Source of the DNA: JBFWQM01 sp050249455
Lineage (GTDB): Bacteria; Pseudomonadota; Alphaproteobacteria; MPNO01; VGEU01
Length of the DNA: 56,045 nt
Assembly (NCBI GenBank): GCA_050249455.1
Contig: JBFWQM010000007.1
Span: 1 to 56,045 of the forward strand
Direction: 5' to 3'
Within the stretch, counting starts at the first letter, position 1; each line of letters starts with the position of its first letter. Positions 24,083 to 31,578 of this stretch are shown piece after piece. Position numbers and translations under genes: made by a program. The notes beneath the pieces are model-generated. The model made no database searches, was not told where the DNA came from, and was given only the letters and a program-made list of their open reading frames with translations.

Positions 24083-24751
24083 TCAGCGCGGCCCGGCGCC
24101 GTCGAACGGAATGCGGCCCTCGTCTTCGGGCCGCACGTGGAAGACGAAGCGCACCCAGCCGTCGGTCGACCGTTCCAGCCCGACCGCGATGCTGCCGGGC
24201 GGCGCGCCCTGCCCGCGCAGGCGCACCGCGAGCGCGCCGGCGCGCGTGATGGCCAGCGGCTCTTCGGCCGCCAGCGCCGGATTGGGCCGCGCCGACAGGC
24301 CCGGGATCAGCACTTCGACATCGTGGCGGAATCCGGCGGGCCGCTCGCGCAGCAGCACCGCGATCCGCGCGATCAGCGGTGCGTACTCCGGCTTGACCGA
24401 GGCGCCGCCGTCCTCGAACAGCGCCGAGGCCGGGACGCGGGCCTCGAGATGGCGCTCGTCCTCGATCGAGATCGTGCGCACGACCGGGAACGCGGTGCGC
24501 ACCGCCGCGCCGACGGCCTCCAGGAAGTCGGCCTCGAACAGCGCGCGGCTACCCTGCATGGTCGATTCCTGCGGGACCGGCGAAGGCCGGCCGCGGGTCG
24601 CGAAGGTGGCGGTGAGGCTGGCCGACACGCCGTTGAGGCGCGGCGTGTTGGTCTGCGCCATCGCGTTCAGCAGGATGAAGAACGCGAACAGGATGAGGTA
24701 GAGGCAGAGCCCCGGCAGCAGCGTCGGGTTCTTCTGTTGGTCTCCGAACAT
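24083..24751 (-). CDS. MotB-like paralogue lacking the membrane aspartate
   Basis: 222 residues. One N-terminal membrane helix (about 11-31, LLPGLCLYLILFAFFILLNAM) with no Asp or Glu, then a periplasmic domain reminiscent of OmpA (TISIEDERHLEARVPASALFEDG, APLIARIAVLLRERP) without the GH-S/T-D and NWELS peptidoglycan motifs. Topology and position just before motB suggest a degenerate stator-like protein that cannot itself carry protons. It may pair with MotB or with the TPR protein; function is inferred from context only. Confidence 0.65.
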   Translation of the reverse strand: MFGDQQKNPTLLPGLCLYLILFAFFILLNAMAQTNTPRLNGVSASLTATFATRGRPSPVPQESTMQGSRALFEADFLEAVGAAVRTAFPVVRTISIEDERHLEARVPASALFEDGGASVKPEYAPLIARIAVLLRERPAGFRHDVEVLIPGLSARPNPALAAEEPLAITRAGALAVRLRGQGAPPGSIAVGLERSTDGWVRFVFHVRPEDEGRIPFDGAGPR

Positions 24752-24781
24752 GTCCGCTGCGGCGGCCTCCTGCCGGCCCGC

Positions 24782-25438
24782 CTACTTGTCGAACAGGGCG
24801 TCGATGGCGGCCTGGTTGTGGCCTTCGCCCGGAAGCTGCGGACCGTTGAGCAGGTGCGCGTCCGCCGGCGGGGCGGCCGGCTCCGCCACGGCCGGCACAT
24901 CAGCGGTTCCGGCGCTCTTCTGCGGCGCGACCATCCCGATGAGGGCGGACACCTTGCTCTCGATCTCCTTGAGCGCGGTCACCACCTTGCGGATGCGCTG
25001 GCCGGTGATGTCCTGGAAGCTGCACGCCTCGTAGATGCGCGTGGTGGCGCCGACCAGCGCCTCGGACTGCTCCTCGCCCAGCGCCTCGGCCACCGCCTCG
25101 ATGCCTTCGGCAGCTTCCATGATCTCGTTGGTCGCGTTCTCGGTCGCCGAGACGATGGCGCCCAGCTCGTCGGTGGCCTGCGGGATGTGCTCGCTATGGA
25201 TGGTTTCCGGGCGCAGCGCGGCGATCTCGGACTTGGTGCGTTCGATGCGATCGACGAACCACTTGAGCTCCTGGTACATGCGCACGTCGCCGGCCGACAT
25301 CTCGCCCGACAGCGACGACAGGACCTCCTTCACGACGGCGACGAGCTCGGCGGTGTCGAGGTCCGGCGCAGTGCGGCCGCGCAGGTCCTCCAGGCGGCTC
25401 TCGAGGGCCGCTTCGACTTTGAGGGCGGGTTGGGCCAT
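24782..25438 (-). CDS. cheZ: chemotaxis phosphatase CheZ
   Basis: 218 residues. Speeds dephosphorylation of CheY-P. Long helices surround the catalytic segment ACSFQDITGQRIRKVV, giving D143 and Q147, the acidic and glutamine residues needed in characterised CheZ. The extreme C-terminus (NQAAIDALFDK) is a CheY-binding tail of the same style as the FliM motif. It lies five bases after cheY. CheZ is absent from many alphaproteobacteria, so its presence separates this lineage from those using phosphate sinks. Confidence 0.92.
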   Translation of the reverse strand: MAQPALKVEAALESRLEDLRGRTAPDLDTAELVAVVKEVLSSLSGEMSAGDVRMYQELKWFVDRIERTKSEIAALRPETIHSEHIPQATDELGAIVSATENATNEIMEAAEGIEAVAEALGEEQSEALVGATTRIYEACSFQDITGQRIRKVVTALKEIESKVSALIGMVAPQKSAGTADVPAVAEPAAPPADAHLLNGPQLPGEGHNQAAIDALFDK

Positions 25439-25443
25439 GGCGC

Positions 25444-25830
25444 TTAGAAATCCCCGAGCACGCCGACCAGCTTGGCCTTCAGCGTGGCCGCGTTGAACGG
25501 CTTGACGATGTAGTTGGAGACGCCTGCCTCCTTCGCCGCGATCACGTTCTCGGTCTTGCTCTCGGCCGTGATCATGATGAACGGCATGTTCTTCAGGCGG
25601 GTGTCGGAACGGACTTCCTTGAGCAGCTGGAGACCGGTCATCGGCTCCATGTTCCAGTCCGAGATGACGAGCTTGAAGTCGCCGTCGCGCAGCTTCTGCA
25701 GCGCGGCGCTGCCGTCGGTCGCCTCGTCGACGTTGTTGAAGTCGAGCTGCTTCAGCAGGTTGCGGATGATTCGCAGCATCGTCTTGTAGTCGTCGACGAT
25801 GAGAATGGGTAGGTTCTTGTCGACCGCCAT
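25444..25830 (-). CDS. cheY: chemotaxis response regulator CheY
   Basis: 128 residues, a stand-alone receiver domain. Active-site residues are all visible: D13/D14, phospho-acceptor D58 (VISDWNM), T88 (MITAES) and K110 (YIVKPF). GGAG lies seven bases before the ATG. It begins an operon with cheZ, the two MotB-like genes and the TPR gene; a CtrA-like box lies 76-90 bases upstream. Confidence 0.96.
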   Translation of the reverse strand: MAVDKNLPILIVDDYKTMLRIIRNLLKQLDFNNVDEATDGSAALQKLRDGDFKLVISDWNMEPMTGLQLLKEVRSDTRLKNMPFIMITAESKTENVIAAKEAGVSNYIVKPFNAATLKAKLVGVLGDF

Positions 25831-25905
25831 CGAAAACTCCGTTCGCGCTCTGTCGTCGTGGGAAAAGGGCCAGTCGGACCGGCGGAAAATCTATGCCCGG
25901 CTCTA

Positions 25906-25920
25906 TTAAGCCCCAGTAAA
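25906..25920 (-). promoter_or_regulatory. CtrA-like box upstream of cheY
   Basis: On the minus strand TTTACTGGGGCTTAA, one mismatch to TTAA-N7-TTAA, in the 108 bases between motE and cheY. It suggests that cheY-cheZ-motB starts from its own promoter instead of only reading through from fliL. Confidence 0.45.
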
Positions 25921-25938
25921 AATGCCGAAATGTCGCGG

Positions 25939-26652
25939 TCAGCGGTTCGCGGGCTCGCGCGTGCCGGGCAGTGTGCGGCGATCGGCGAGCGCCGCGGTGA
26001 CGGTCTTGGCCTTGGACGGCTCCATGCTGGCCAGGATCGGCGCCGTCTTCGCCTCGCGCATGCGTTCAACGACGTCGAGCAGGATCGGCATGTCGAGCTG
26101 CTCGAAGATGCGGGCGGCATCCTTCGGCTTCATGGTCTCGTAGATCTTGACCAGGCTCTGGATCTTCTCGTCGTGCTCTGCGTCGGCCTTGCGGATCGAC
26201 GCCTCGACGGTGGCCTGGATCTTCTTCAGCTCGCCGATCTTCTCGTCGAGCCGCTGTTCGGCCGCCTTCAGCATCCCTTCGCGCAGGTCGAGGTCGCGCG
26301 CCCGTTCGTCGAGCTCCTTGCGCCGCTTGGACAGCCGCTGCAGGAGCTCAAGCTCGGACTCCGTCGCCAGCTCGGGATCGAACGGCTTGCCGGCGGGCTT
26401 CGCCGTCGCCTCGGGCTTCGCGGCATCGGCGGCAGGGGCGTTGCCGGCCGGCGCGGGCGCCGGCGATTCCCCGGCCTTGGCCTGCGGCTTGACGTCGGCC
26501 GGCTTGGCCTCGGGCTTTGCCGCGGGCTTCGCGGGCGGCTGGCTGTTGGCCGCGATCGCGACCGCGGCATCGGACCACAGGCTCACCATCTTCATGCCGA
26601 ACAACAGGCCCAGGACAACGATGGCCACCGGCAGGATGCGCAGACGCTGCAT
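25939..26652 (-). CDS. motE: MotE-like flagellar protein (MgtE_N domain)
   Basis: 237 residues. N-terminal membrane helix (about 7-24), an Ala/Pro/Lys-rich periplasmic linker (35-92), a coiled coil (about 98-165, EL-x-LLQRLSKRRKELDERARDLDLRE) and a terminal MgtE_N-like domain with YETMKPKDAARIFEQLDMPILLDVVERMRE. This architecture matches MotE, a periplasmic chaperone of the stator/MotC pathway in rhizobia. It follows the DUF6468 gene by one base. Confidence 0.8.
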   Translation of the reverse strand: MQRLRILPVAIVVLGLLFGMKMVSLWSDAAVAIAANSQPPAKPAAKPEAKPADVKPQAKAGESPAPAPAGNAPAADAAKPEATAKPAGKPFDPELATESELELLQRLSKRRKELDERARDLDLREGMLKAAEQRLDEKIGELKKIQATVEASIRKADAEHDEKIQSLVKIYETMKPKDAARIFEQLDMPILLDVVERMREAKTAPILASMEPSKAKTVTAALADRRTLPGTREPANR

Positions 26653-26653
26653 T

Positions 26654-27130
26654 TCAGCGCGCCCCCTTCATGATACGCAGCAGCTCGCGCTCGGCCGCGG
26701 ACCGGCCGACCACGCCTTCGCCGGGCACCGGCAGCGCCGGCGCCGCGTCGGGCGCCGCCTCGGCGGCGGCCAATGCCGCGGCGCCGACGGCCGCGGCGCT
26801 GCCGCCCTTGATCGCCGACCGTGCGCGGTCGAGCTGGTCGGCCAGCGCGCCGCCGTGGTCGAGCATGAACGCCAACTCGTCGCACAGCGCCTGCGCCTTC
26901 TCGATCATCGGCCGCAGGGTCTTCTCGGTCTCGGCCGCGTTTGCCTTGAGCTTGGCCGCCGCGGCGTCGGCGCGCACCGATTCCTCGGCGAAGCGCGCGA
27001 TCAGGCCGACCAGCGCCGACTCCTGGGCGCGGATCGCCGCAAGCCGGCGGTTGAGGATCACGGCGTAGTAGATCGTGACGCCCAGGAGCGCCACCACGAT
27101 GCCTTCGACGAGGAGCTGGAAGATGGTCAC
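26654..27130 (-). CDS. DUF6468-like flagellar membrane protein
   Basis: 158 residues from a GTG at 27130 that overlaps the fliM stop (GTGA). One N-terminal membrane helix (about 4-23, LLVEGIVVALLGVTIYYAVIL), then a coiled coil (NRRLAAIRAQESALVGLIARFAE onward) and a low-complexity Ala/Pro tail. In alphaproteobacteria small proteins of this shape sit between fliM and motE; the DUF number is from memory. The role is unknown, probably in the cell-proximal motor. Confidence 0.65.
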   Translation of the reverse strand: MTIFQLLVEGIVVALLGVTIYYAVILNRRLAAIRAQESALVGLIARFAEESVRADAAAAKLKANAAETEKTLRPMIEKAQALCDELAFMLDHGGALADQLDRARSAIKGGSAAAVGAAALAAAEAAPDAAPALPVPGEGVVGRSAAERELLRIMKGAR

Positions 27131-28269
27131 GGCGTGCGCTTCTTGCGCCGGGCGCGGTCTTCGACGCGCACCGCGATCTGGCCGTCGCGCTGGCCCATGC
27201 GGCCGACGAACAGCGGCGCTTCGCCGCAGCGCAGCTCCACCAGCGAGTCGGCCGTGGCATTCAGCATCACGCGATATCCGGGCTTGAGGTTCAACGCATC
27301 GACCAGCGGGATGTTGACCTCGTCGAGCACCGCCTTGATCTGCACGTCGGTGCCCCACAGCTCGTTGGCGAGATGGGTCTCCCAGATCGAGTCGCGGCCG
27401 AACTTCTCGCCCATGAACATCTGGAGCAGGAGCTCGCGCACCGGCTCCAGGGTCGCGTAGGGCAGGCAGATCTCCAGCTTGCCGCCGCGGTCCTCCATGT
27501 CGACCCGGAACTTGCCGAGGACGACCGCGTTGGCGGCGCGCGCGATGGTGGCGAAGCGCGGGTTGGTCTCCAGCCGCTCGAAACGGAAGGTCACCGGGCT
27601 CAGCGGGTCGAACGCGGCGCTGAGGTCGTTCAGGATGACGTGCAGCATCCGCTCGACGAGGTTGCGCTCGATCGTCGTGTAGGGCCGGCCCTCGATGCGG
27701 AGCTGGTTGGTACCGCGGCGGCCGCCCAGCAGCACGTCGACGATCGAGTAGATCAGCGCCGAATCGACCGTAACCAGGCCGTAGTTGTCCCATTCCTCGG
27801 CCTTGAACACGCCGAGCATCGCCGGCAGCGGGATCGAGTTCAGGTAGTCGCCGAAGCGGAGCGAGGTGATGTTGTCGAGCGAGACCTCGACGTTGTCGGA
27901 GGTGAAGTTGCGCATCGAGGTGGACAGCGTCCGCACCAGGCGGTCGAAAACGACCTCGAGCATCGGCAGTCGCTCGTAGGACACGAGCGACGAGTTGATG
28001 ATCGCCTGGATGCCGGAGCGGCTGGCCTCGGCGTCGAGGCTCTCGTTGAAGCCGAGCAGGCTGTCGATCTCGTCCTGGTTGAGGATGCGCGTGCCGGGCA
28101 CCATCGAGGCGCCGGACGCGTCGGCGCCGCCGTCGTCGGCCATCGCGCCCCAGGCGGCGGCCATCGCGTCCTGATCCTCGCCCCCGTCGCCGCCTCCGTC
28201 GCCGCCCGCCATCTTCTCCCACTCGGCGGCGACGTCTTCGTCGGACTGAGCCGTATCCGGTCCGGCCAT
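27127..28269 (-). CDS. fliM: flagellar switch protein FliM
   Basis: 380 residues. C-ring protein that binds CheY-P and sets rotation direction. The CheY-binding motif ILNQDEIDSLLGF is at 62-74, behind a 60-residue Asp/Gly/Ala-rich extension that holds two similar short motifs (DVAAEWEKMA and DAMAAAWGAMA). The middle domain has SLRFGDYLNSIPLPAM, DVLLGGRRG and PVTFRFERLETNPRF, and the C-terminal SpoA-like domain has VQIKAVLDEVNIPLVDALNLKPG. It follows fliL by 46 bases. Confidence 0.95.
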   Translation of the reverse strand: MAGPDTAQSDEDVAAEWEKMAGGDGGGDGGEDQDAMAAAWGAMADDGGADASGASMVPGTRILNQDEIDSLLGFNESLDAEASRSGIQAIINSSLVSYERLPMLEVVFDRLVRTLSTSMRNFTSDNVEVSLDNITSLRFGDYLNSIPLPAMLGVFKAEEWDNYGLVTVDSALIYSIVDVLLGGRRGTNQLRIEGRPYTTIERNLVERMLHVILNDLSAAFDPLSPVTFRFERLETNPRFATIARAANAVVLGKFRVDMEDRGGKLEICLPYATLEPVRELLLQMFMGEKFGRDSIWETHLANELWGTDVQIKAVLDEVNIPLVDALNLKPGYRVMLNATADSLVELRCGEAPLFVGRMGQRDGQIAVRVEDRARRKKRTP

Positions 28270-28315
28270 TTCTCCCCTTTCCCTCTTCCCACCTTGGCCC
28301 GATGCGCCGGCGGCG

Positions 28316-28852
28316 CTACTGGACCAGCACTTCCTTGAAGAGGACGTCCTTCACCTTGGCCGGCGCGACGGCGGTGTTGACGCGCGCCAGCAGCTCTTCG
28401 CGCAGGCGGTACATGCCGGATGAGCCGCGCAGGTCCTCGATGCGCAGCTCCCGCAGGTAGACCTGGAAGCTGTCGACGATGCGCGGGCGCATGGCGTCGA
28501 GCTTCGGCTTGTCTTTGTCGTCGGCGATCTCCAGGCTGACCTGCAGCTTCAGGAAGCTGGTGCGCCGGCCGTTGGAGTTGAGGTTCACCAGGAGCTCGGG
28601 CAGGTCGTAGAAGACCGCCGGCCCCTTCTTCGCGTCGGCTGCGGGCGCTTCCTCGTGGTGGGCGGCCGCGTGCTCTTCCTTGGCCTCGCCGCCGCCGCCG
28701 ATCATGCCGGTCATGTAGGCGGCCGCGCCGCCGCCGATCAGCAGCAGCGGCAGCGCCACGAACAGGGTCAGCTTCTTGCCGCTCATCTTCTTGCCCGACG
28801 CGGCCGGCGCTTCGGTCGCGTCATGGTCTGCGGTCTTCGCTTGCGCGCTCAC
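28316..28852 (-). CDS. fliL: flagellar basal-body protein FliL
   Basis: 178 residues from a GTG preceded by AGAGG. One membrane helix (about 28-48) after a Lys-rich cytosolic leader; the periplasmic stomatin-like domain has VFYDLPELLVNLNSNGRRTSFLKLQVSLEI, IVDSFQVYLRELR and the C-terminal VKDVLFKEVLVQ. FliL rings surround and stabilise stators. First gene of fliL-fliM-DUF6468-motE; a CtrA-like box lies 52-66 bases upstream. Confidence 0.94.
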   Translation of the reverse strand: MSAQAKTADHDATEAPAASGKKMSGKKLTLFVALPLLLIGGGAAAYMTGMIGGGGEAKEEHAAAHHEEAPAADAKKGPAVFYDLPELLVNLNSNGRRTSFLKLQVSLEIADDKDKPKLDAMRPRIVDSFQVYLRELRIEDLRGSSGMYRLREELLARVNTAVAPAKVKDVLFKEVLVQ

Positions 28853-28903
28853 CGTGTCGCCCTCTGCTTGTGTCGGCAGTGGCGCGACCCTAGCGGCGCG
28901 CGG

Positions 28904-28918
28904 TTAAGAACTGGTTTA
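28904..28918 (-). promoter_or_regulatory. CtrA-like box upstream of fliL
   Basis: On the minus strand TAAACCAGTTCTTAA followed by CCG: one mismatch to TTAA-N7-TTAA. It sits in the 236-base divergent region between fliL and flgF, on the fliL side. CtrA control of fliL operons is established in Caulobacter; here it is inferred. Confidence 0.5.
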
Positions 28919-28931
28919 GCTTAGCCCCCGA

Positions 28932-28950
28932 CCCGGCAGGGATTGCCGGG
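28932..28950. promoter_or_regulatory. perfect palindrome, possible FlbD enhancer (ftr-like)
   Basis: CCCGGCA-GGGAT-TGCCGGG: seven-base arms and a five-base spacer. It lies about 84 bases upstream of the -24 element of the flgF sigma-54 promoter, the kind of distance used by sigma-54 enhancer proteins. A half site CCCGGCA also occurs at 33526, about 105 bases upstream of the flgI sigma-54 promoter. Confidence 0.45.
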
Positions 28951-29033
28951 TACATGCTGCCGCAGGGCGCGGACGCGCCGGCGCCGCGCCGCCCCGATCG
29001 CCGGATTCGCCAGCAAACTCAGCGCCGAGCCGC

Positions 29034-29049
29034 TGGCACGCGGCGTGCA
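29034..29049 (+). promoter_or_regulatory. sigma-54 promoter for flgF-flgG-flgA-flgH
   Basis: TGGCACGCGGCGTGCA has the invariant GG and GC with the required ten bases between them and differs from TGGCACG-N4-TTGCA at one position. The predicted start of transcription is near 29060, 28 bases before the flgF ATG. Confidence 0.75.
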
Positions 29050-29088
29050 AGCGGTTTGGCCGACCTAACCGAAGGGCCGGCCGCAGGC

Positions 29089-29808
29089 ATGGAAAACACC
29101 CTCTACATCGCGCTTTCCCACCAGATGGCGGCGCAGCGGAACGTGGAGGTGCTGGCGAACAACCTCGCCAACGCCACCTCGCCGGGGTTCAAGGGCGACA
29201 GCCTGATGTTCACCGAATACGTCGAGAAGGCCGGCCGCGGCCAGCCGATCTCGTTCGTGCGCGACCGCGCGGTGTTCCACAACCTGACCGAAGGATCGCT
29301 AAAGCGGACCGACAACGAGCTCGATGTCGCGATCAACGGCCGCGGCTGGTTCACGGTCGGCAGCAACGGCGGCGAGCTCTACACCCGCAACGGCCACTTC
29401 CACCTGAACCAGCAGGGCCAGATCGTCACTTCGCGCGGCGAGCCGGTGCTGGGCGAGAACAACCAGCCGATCGTGATCGGCGCCGAGGACGCCAACGTCA
29501 CCATCGCGTCGGACGGCACGGTGAGCGCCGGCGCCGAGGTGCGCGGCAAGCTCAAGATCGTCGGCTTCGCCAACGAGCAGGACCTGCGCAACGTTTCCGG
29601 CGGCCTGTTCCGCGCGCCTGCGCCGGGCGAGCCGATCGCCGCGCCGACGCTGGTCCAGGGGTCGCTGGAGGAATCCAACGTCCAGCCGATCGTCGAGATG
29701 ACCCGCATGATGGACGCCGTGCGCACCTATCAGCAGGCGCAGAAGATGATCGACGTCGAGCACGAGCGCCAGCGCAAGGCGATCGATCGCCTGATGAAGA
29801 CGAACTGA
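29089..29808 (+). CDS. flgF: flagellar proximal rod protein FlgF
   Basis: 239 residues from the ATG at 29089 (MENTLYIALSHQMAAQRN); upstream in-frame codons overlap the sigma-54 promoter and would not be transcribed. N-terminal rod motif VEVLANNLANATSPGFKG, internal LDVAINGRGWFTV and C-terminal QGSLEESNVQPIVEMTRMMDAVRTYQQAQKM are those of FlgF/FlgG. First gene of flgF-flgG-flgA-flgH; 27 bases before flgG. Confidence 0.95.
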   Translation: MENTLYIALSHQMAAQRNVEVLANNLANATSPGFKGDSLMFTEYVEKAGRGQPISFVRDRAVFHNLTEGSLKRTDNELDVAINGRGWFTVGSNGGELYTRNGHFHLNQQGQIVTSRGEPVLGENNQPIVIGAEDANVTIASDGTVSAGAEVRGKLKIVGFANEQDLRNVSGGLFRAPAPGEPIAAPTLVQGSLEESNVQPIVEMTRMMDAVRTYQQAQKMIDVEHERQRKAIDRLMKTN

Positions 29809-29835
29809 AGACAAACGTGAGCGGAGTATAAGCGG

Positions 29836-30621
29836 ATGAGCGCCCTCGCCATCGCATCCACCGGCATGCTGGCCCAGCAGTACAACGTGGAGATCATCTC
29901 CAACAACCTGGCCAACATGAACACCACGGCGTTCAAGCGCCAGCGGGCGGAATTCCAGGACCTGCTCTACCAGGACCTCGTGCGGGTCGGCTCCCAGTCG
30001 TCGTCCACCGGCACCGTGGTGCCGTCCGGCGTCCAACTCGGCGTCGGGGTGAAGCTCGCCTCGGTCTACCGCGTCGGCACCGCCGGGAGCCTGAGCCAGA
30101 CCAGCAACCAGCTCGACCTCGCCATCCAGGGCAAGGGCTTCTTCCAGGTCCGGATGCCGAACGGCGAGACCGCCTACACCCGCGCCGGCGCCTTCCAGAT
30201 GAGCCCGACCGGGGAGATCGTGACCGCCAGCGGCTACACGGTGGAGCCCGGCATCACGGTGCCCACCGACACACAGAGCGTCACCATCAACCCCAATGGC
30301 GAGGTGATCGTGAAACTGGCCGGCCAGGTCGCGCTGCAGAACGTCGGCCAGCTCCAGATCGCGACCTTCCCCAACGAGTCCGGGCTGGAGGCGCGCGGCG
30401 ACAACCTCTACGTCGAGTCGCCGTCGTCGGGCGCCGCCGCCGTCGGCACCCCGGGCGCACTTGGCTACGGCTCGATCCTGCAGGGCTATCTCGAGAACTC
30501 CAACGTCAACGCGGTGGACGAGATCACCAGCCTGATCAGCGCCCAGCGCGCCTACGAGATGCTGGCGCGGGTGATCGAGAAGGCCGACCAGATGTCCGGC
30601 ACCCTGTCGCAGATGAGCTGA
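29836..30621 (+). CDS. flgG: flagellar distal rod protein FlgG
   Basis: 261 residues, the standard FlgG length. Starts MSALAIASTGMLAQQYNVEIISNNLANMNTTAFKR; the FlgG-specific insertion after FQDLLYQ (residues about 45-70) is present, which distinguishes it from FlgF. It ends with LENSNVNAVDEITSLISAQRAYEML. A GGAG lies upstream in the 27-base gap after flgF. Confidence 0.96.
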   Translation: MSALAIASTGMLAQQYNVEIISNNLANMNTTAFKRQRAEFQDLLYQDLVRVGSQSSSTGTVVPSGVQLGVGVKLASVYRVGTAGSLSQTSNQLDLAIQGKGFFQVRMPNGETAYTRAGAFQMSPTGEIVTASGYTVEPGITVPTDTQSVTINPNGEVIVKLAGQVALQNVGQLQIATFPNESGLEARGDNLYVESPSSGAAAVGTPGALGYGSILQGYLENSNVNAVDEITSLISAQRAYEMLARVIEKADQMSGTLSQMS

Positions 30622-30631
30622 GGACCGGACG

Positions 30632-31576
30632 ATGCGAAGCAACCTGCTGCCTGCCCTGCTCGCCTCCCTCGTCGCCGCCGCGATGCTGGCCGGCACGGCG
30701 CACGCCGACGCGCGGCGCTCCGTCGTGGTCCAGGGCGACACCGTCCGGCTGGGCGACCTGTTTCCCTTCGCCGGGGCAGACGCCGATGCGGCGGTGGCCG
30801 CCGCGCCGCGTCCCGGCCAGTCAGAGGTCTTCGAGGCGGACCGCCTGCGGACGCTGGCGCAGCGATACCGCCTGGCCACGGCCGATGCATTGCCGTCCCG
30901 GGTCGTCGTGGAGCGCGCGGCGCGCCTGGTCGAGGCGGACGAGATCGCCGCGGCGATCCGCGCCGCGCTGGCGGGCCGCAGCCTCGGCGACGACGCCGAG
31001 ATCGACGTCGACGGCCGGATGCGGCGCCTCTATGCCGCGGCCGAGGCGCCGACGGCGGTGCGCGCCTACGACGTCAGCGTGGACCCGCGCACCAACCGCT
31101 TCGTCGCGACGCTGGCGGTGGCGACCGGCCGCGAGGCGACCGAGACCCTGCAGGTCGGCGGACGTATCGTCCAGATGACCGAGATCGCGGTCCCGGCACG
31201 CGACCTCGCCGCCGGCGAGGTGCTGACCCAGGCGGACCTGCGGCCGCTGCGGCTGCGCCGCGACCAGGTCCAGCGCGGCATGGTGGCCGATGCGCGCGAC
31301 CTGATCGGCAAGGCGGCCCGCCGCCCGCTGCGCGAAGGCGCGGCGGTGCGGGTGGCCGATGTGCGCGAACCCGTGGTCGTGGCGCGCGGCGCGGTGGTCA
31401 CCCTCTATTTCCAGACGCCGCGGCTCCTGGTCACCGCCAAGGGTCGGGCGACGCAGGACGCGGCGATCGGCGATACCGTCGCCGTGGTCAACATCCAGAG
31501 CAGCAAGACTGTCGAGGGCGTCGTGACCGGGCCCGACCAGGTCCAGATCCAGGCCGCCGCGACGGTGGGCCAGTAG
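30632..31576 (+). CDS. flgA: P-ring assembly chaperone FlgA
   Basis: 314 residues with a Sec signal peptide (about 1-26, ending AHA). Periplasmic chaperone for FlgI polymerisation. A SAF-like domain begins near residue 185 (MTEIAVPARDLAAGEVLTQADLR), followed by the family core LIGKAARRPLREGAAV and the end motif VNIQSSKTVEGVVTGPDQVQI. The N-terminal third is longer than in E. coli, as is usual in alphaproteobacteria. Ten bases after flgG and two before flgH. Confidence 0.9.
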   Translation: MRSNLLPALLASLVAAAMLAGTAHADARRSVVVQGDTVRLGDLFPFAGADADAAVAAAPRPGQSEVFEADRLRTLAQRYRLATADALPSRVVVERAARLVEADEIAAAIRAALAGRSLGDDAEIDVDGRMRRLYAAAEAPTAVRAYDVSVDPRTNRFVATLAVATGREATETLQVGGRIVQMTEIAVPARDLAAGEVLTQADLRPLRLRRDQVQRGMVADARDLIGKAARRPLREGAAVRVADVREPVVVARGAVVTLYFQTPRLLVTAKGRATQDAAIGDTVAVVNIQSSKTVEGVVTGPDQVQIQAAATVGQ

Positions 31577-31578
31577 CC

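Noticed and set aside
28935..28946. Possible sigma-54 promoter inside the palindrome before flgF (CGGCAGGGATTGC)
   Set aside because: The GG and GC are only eight bases apart; ten are needed. The better site is at 29034.
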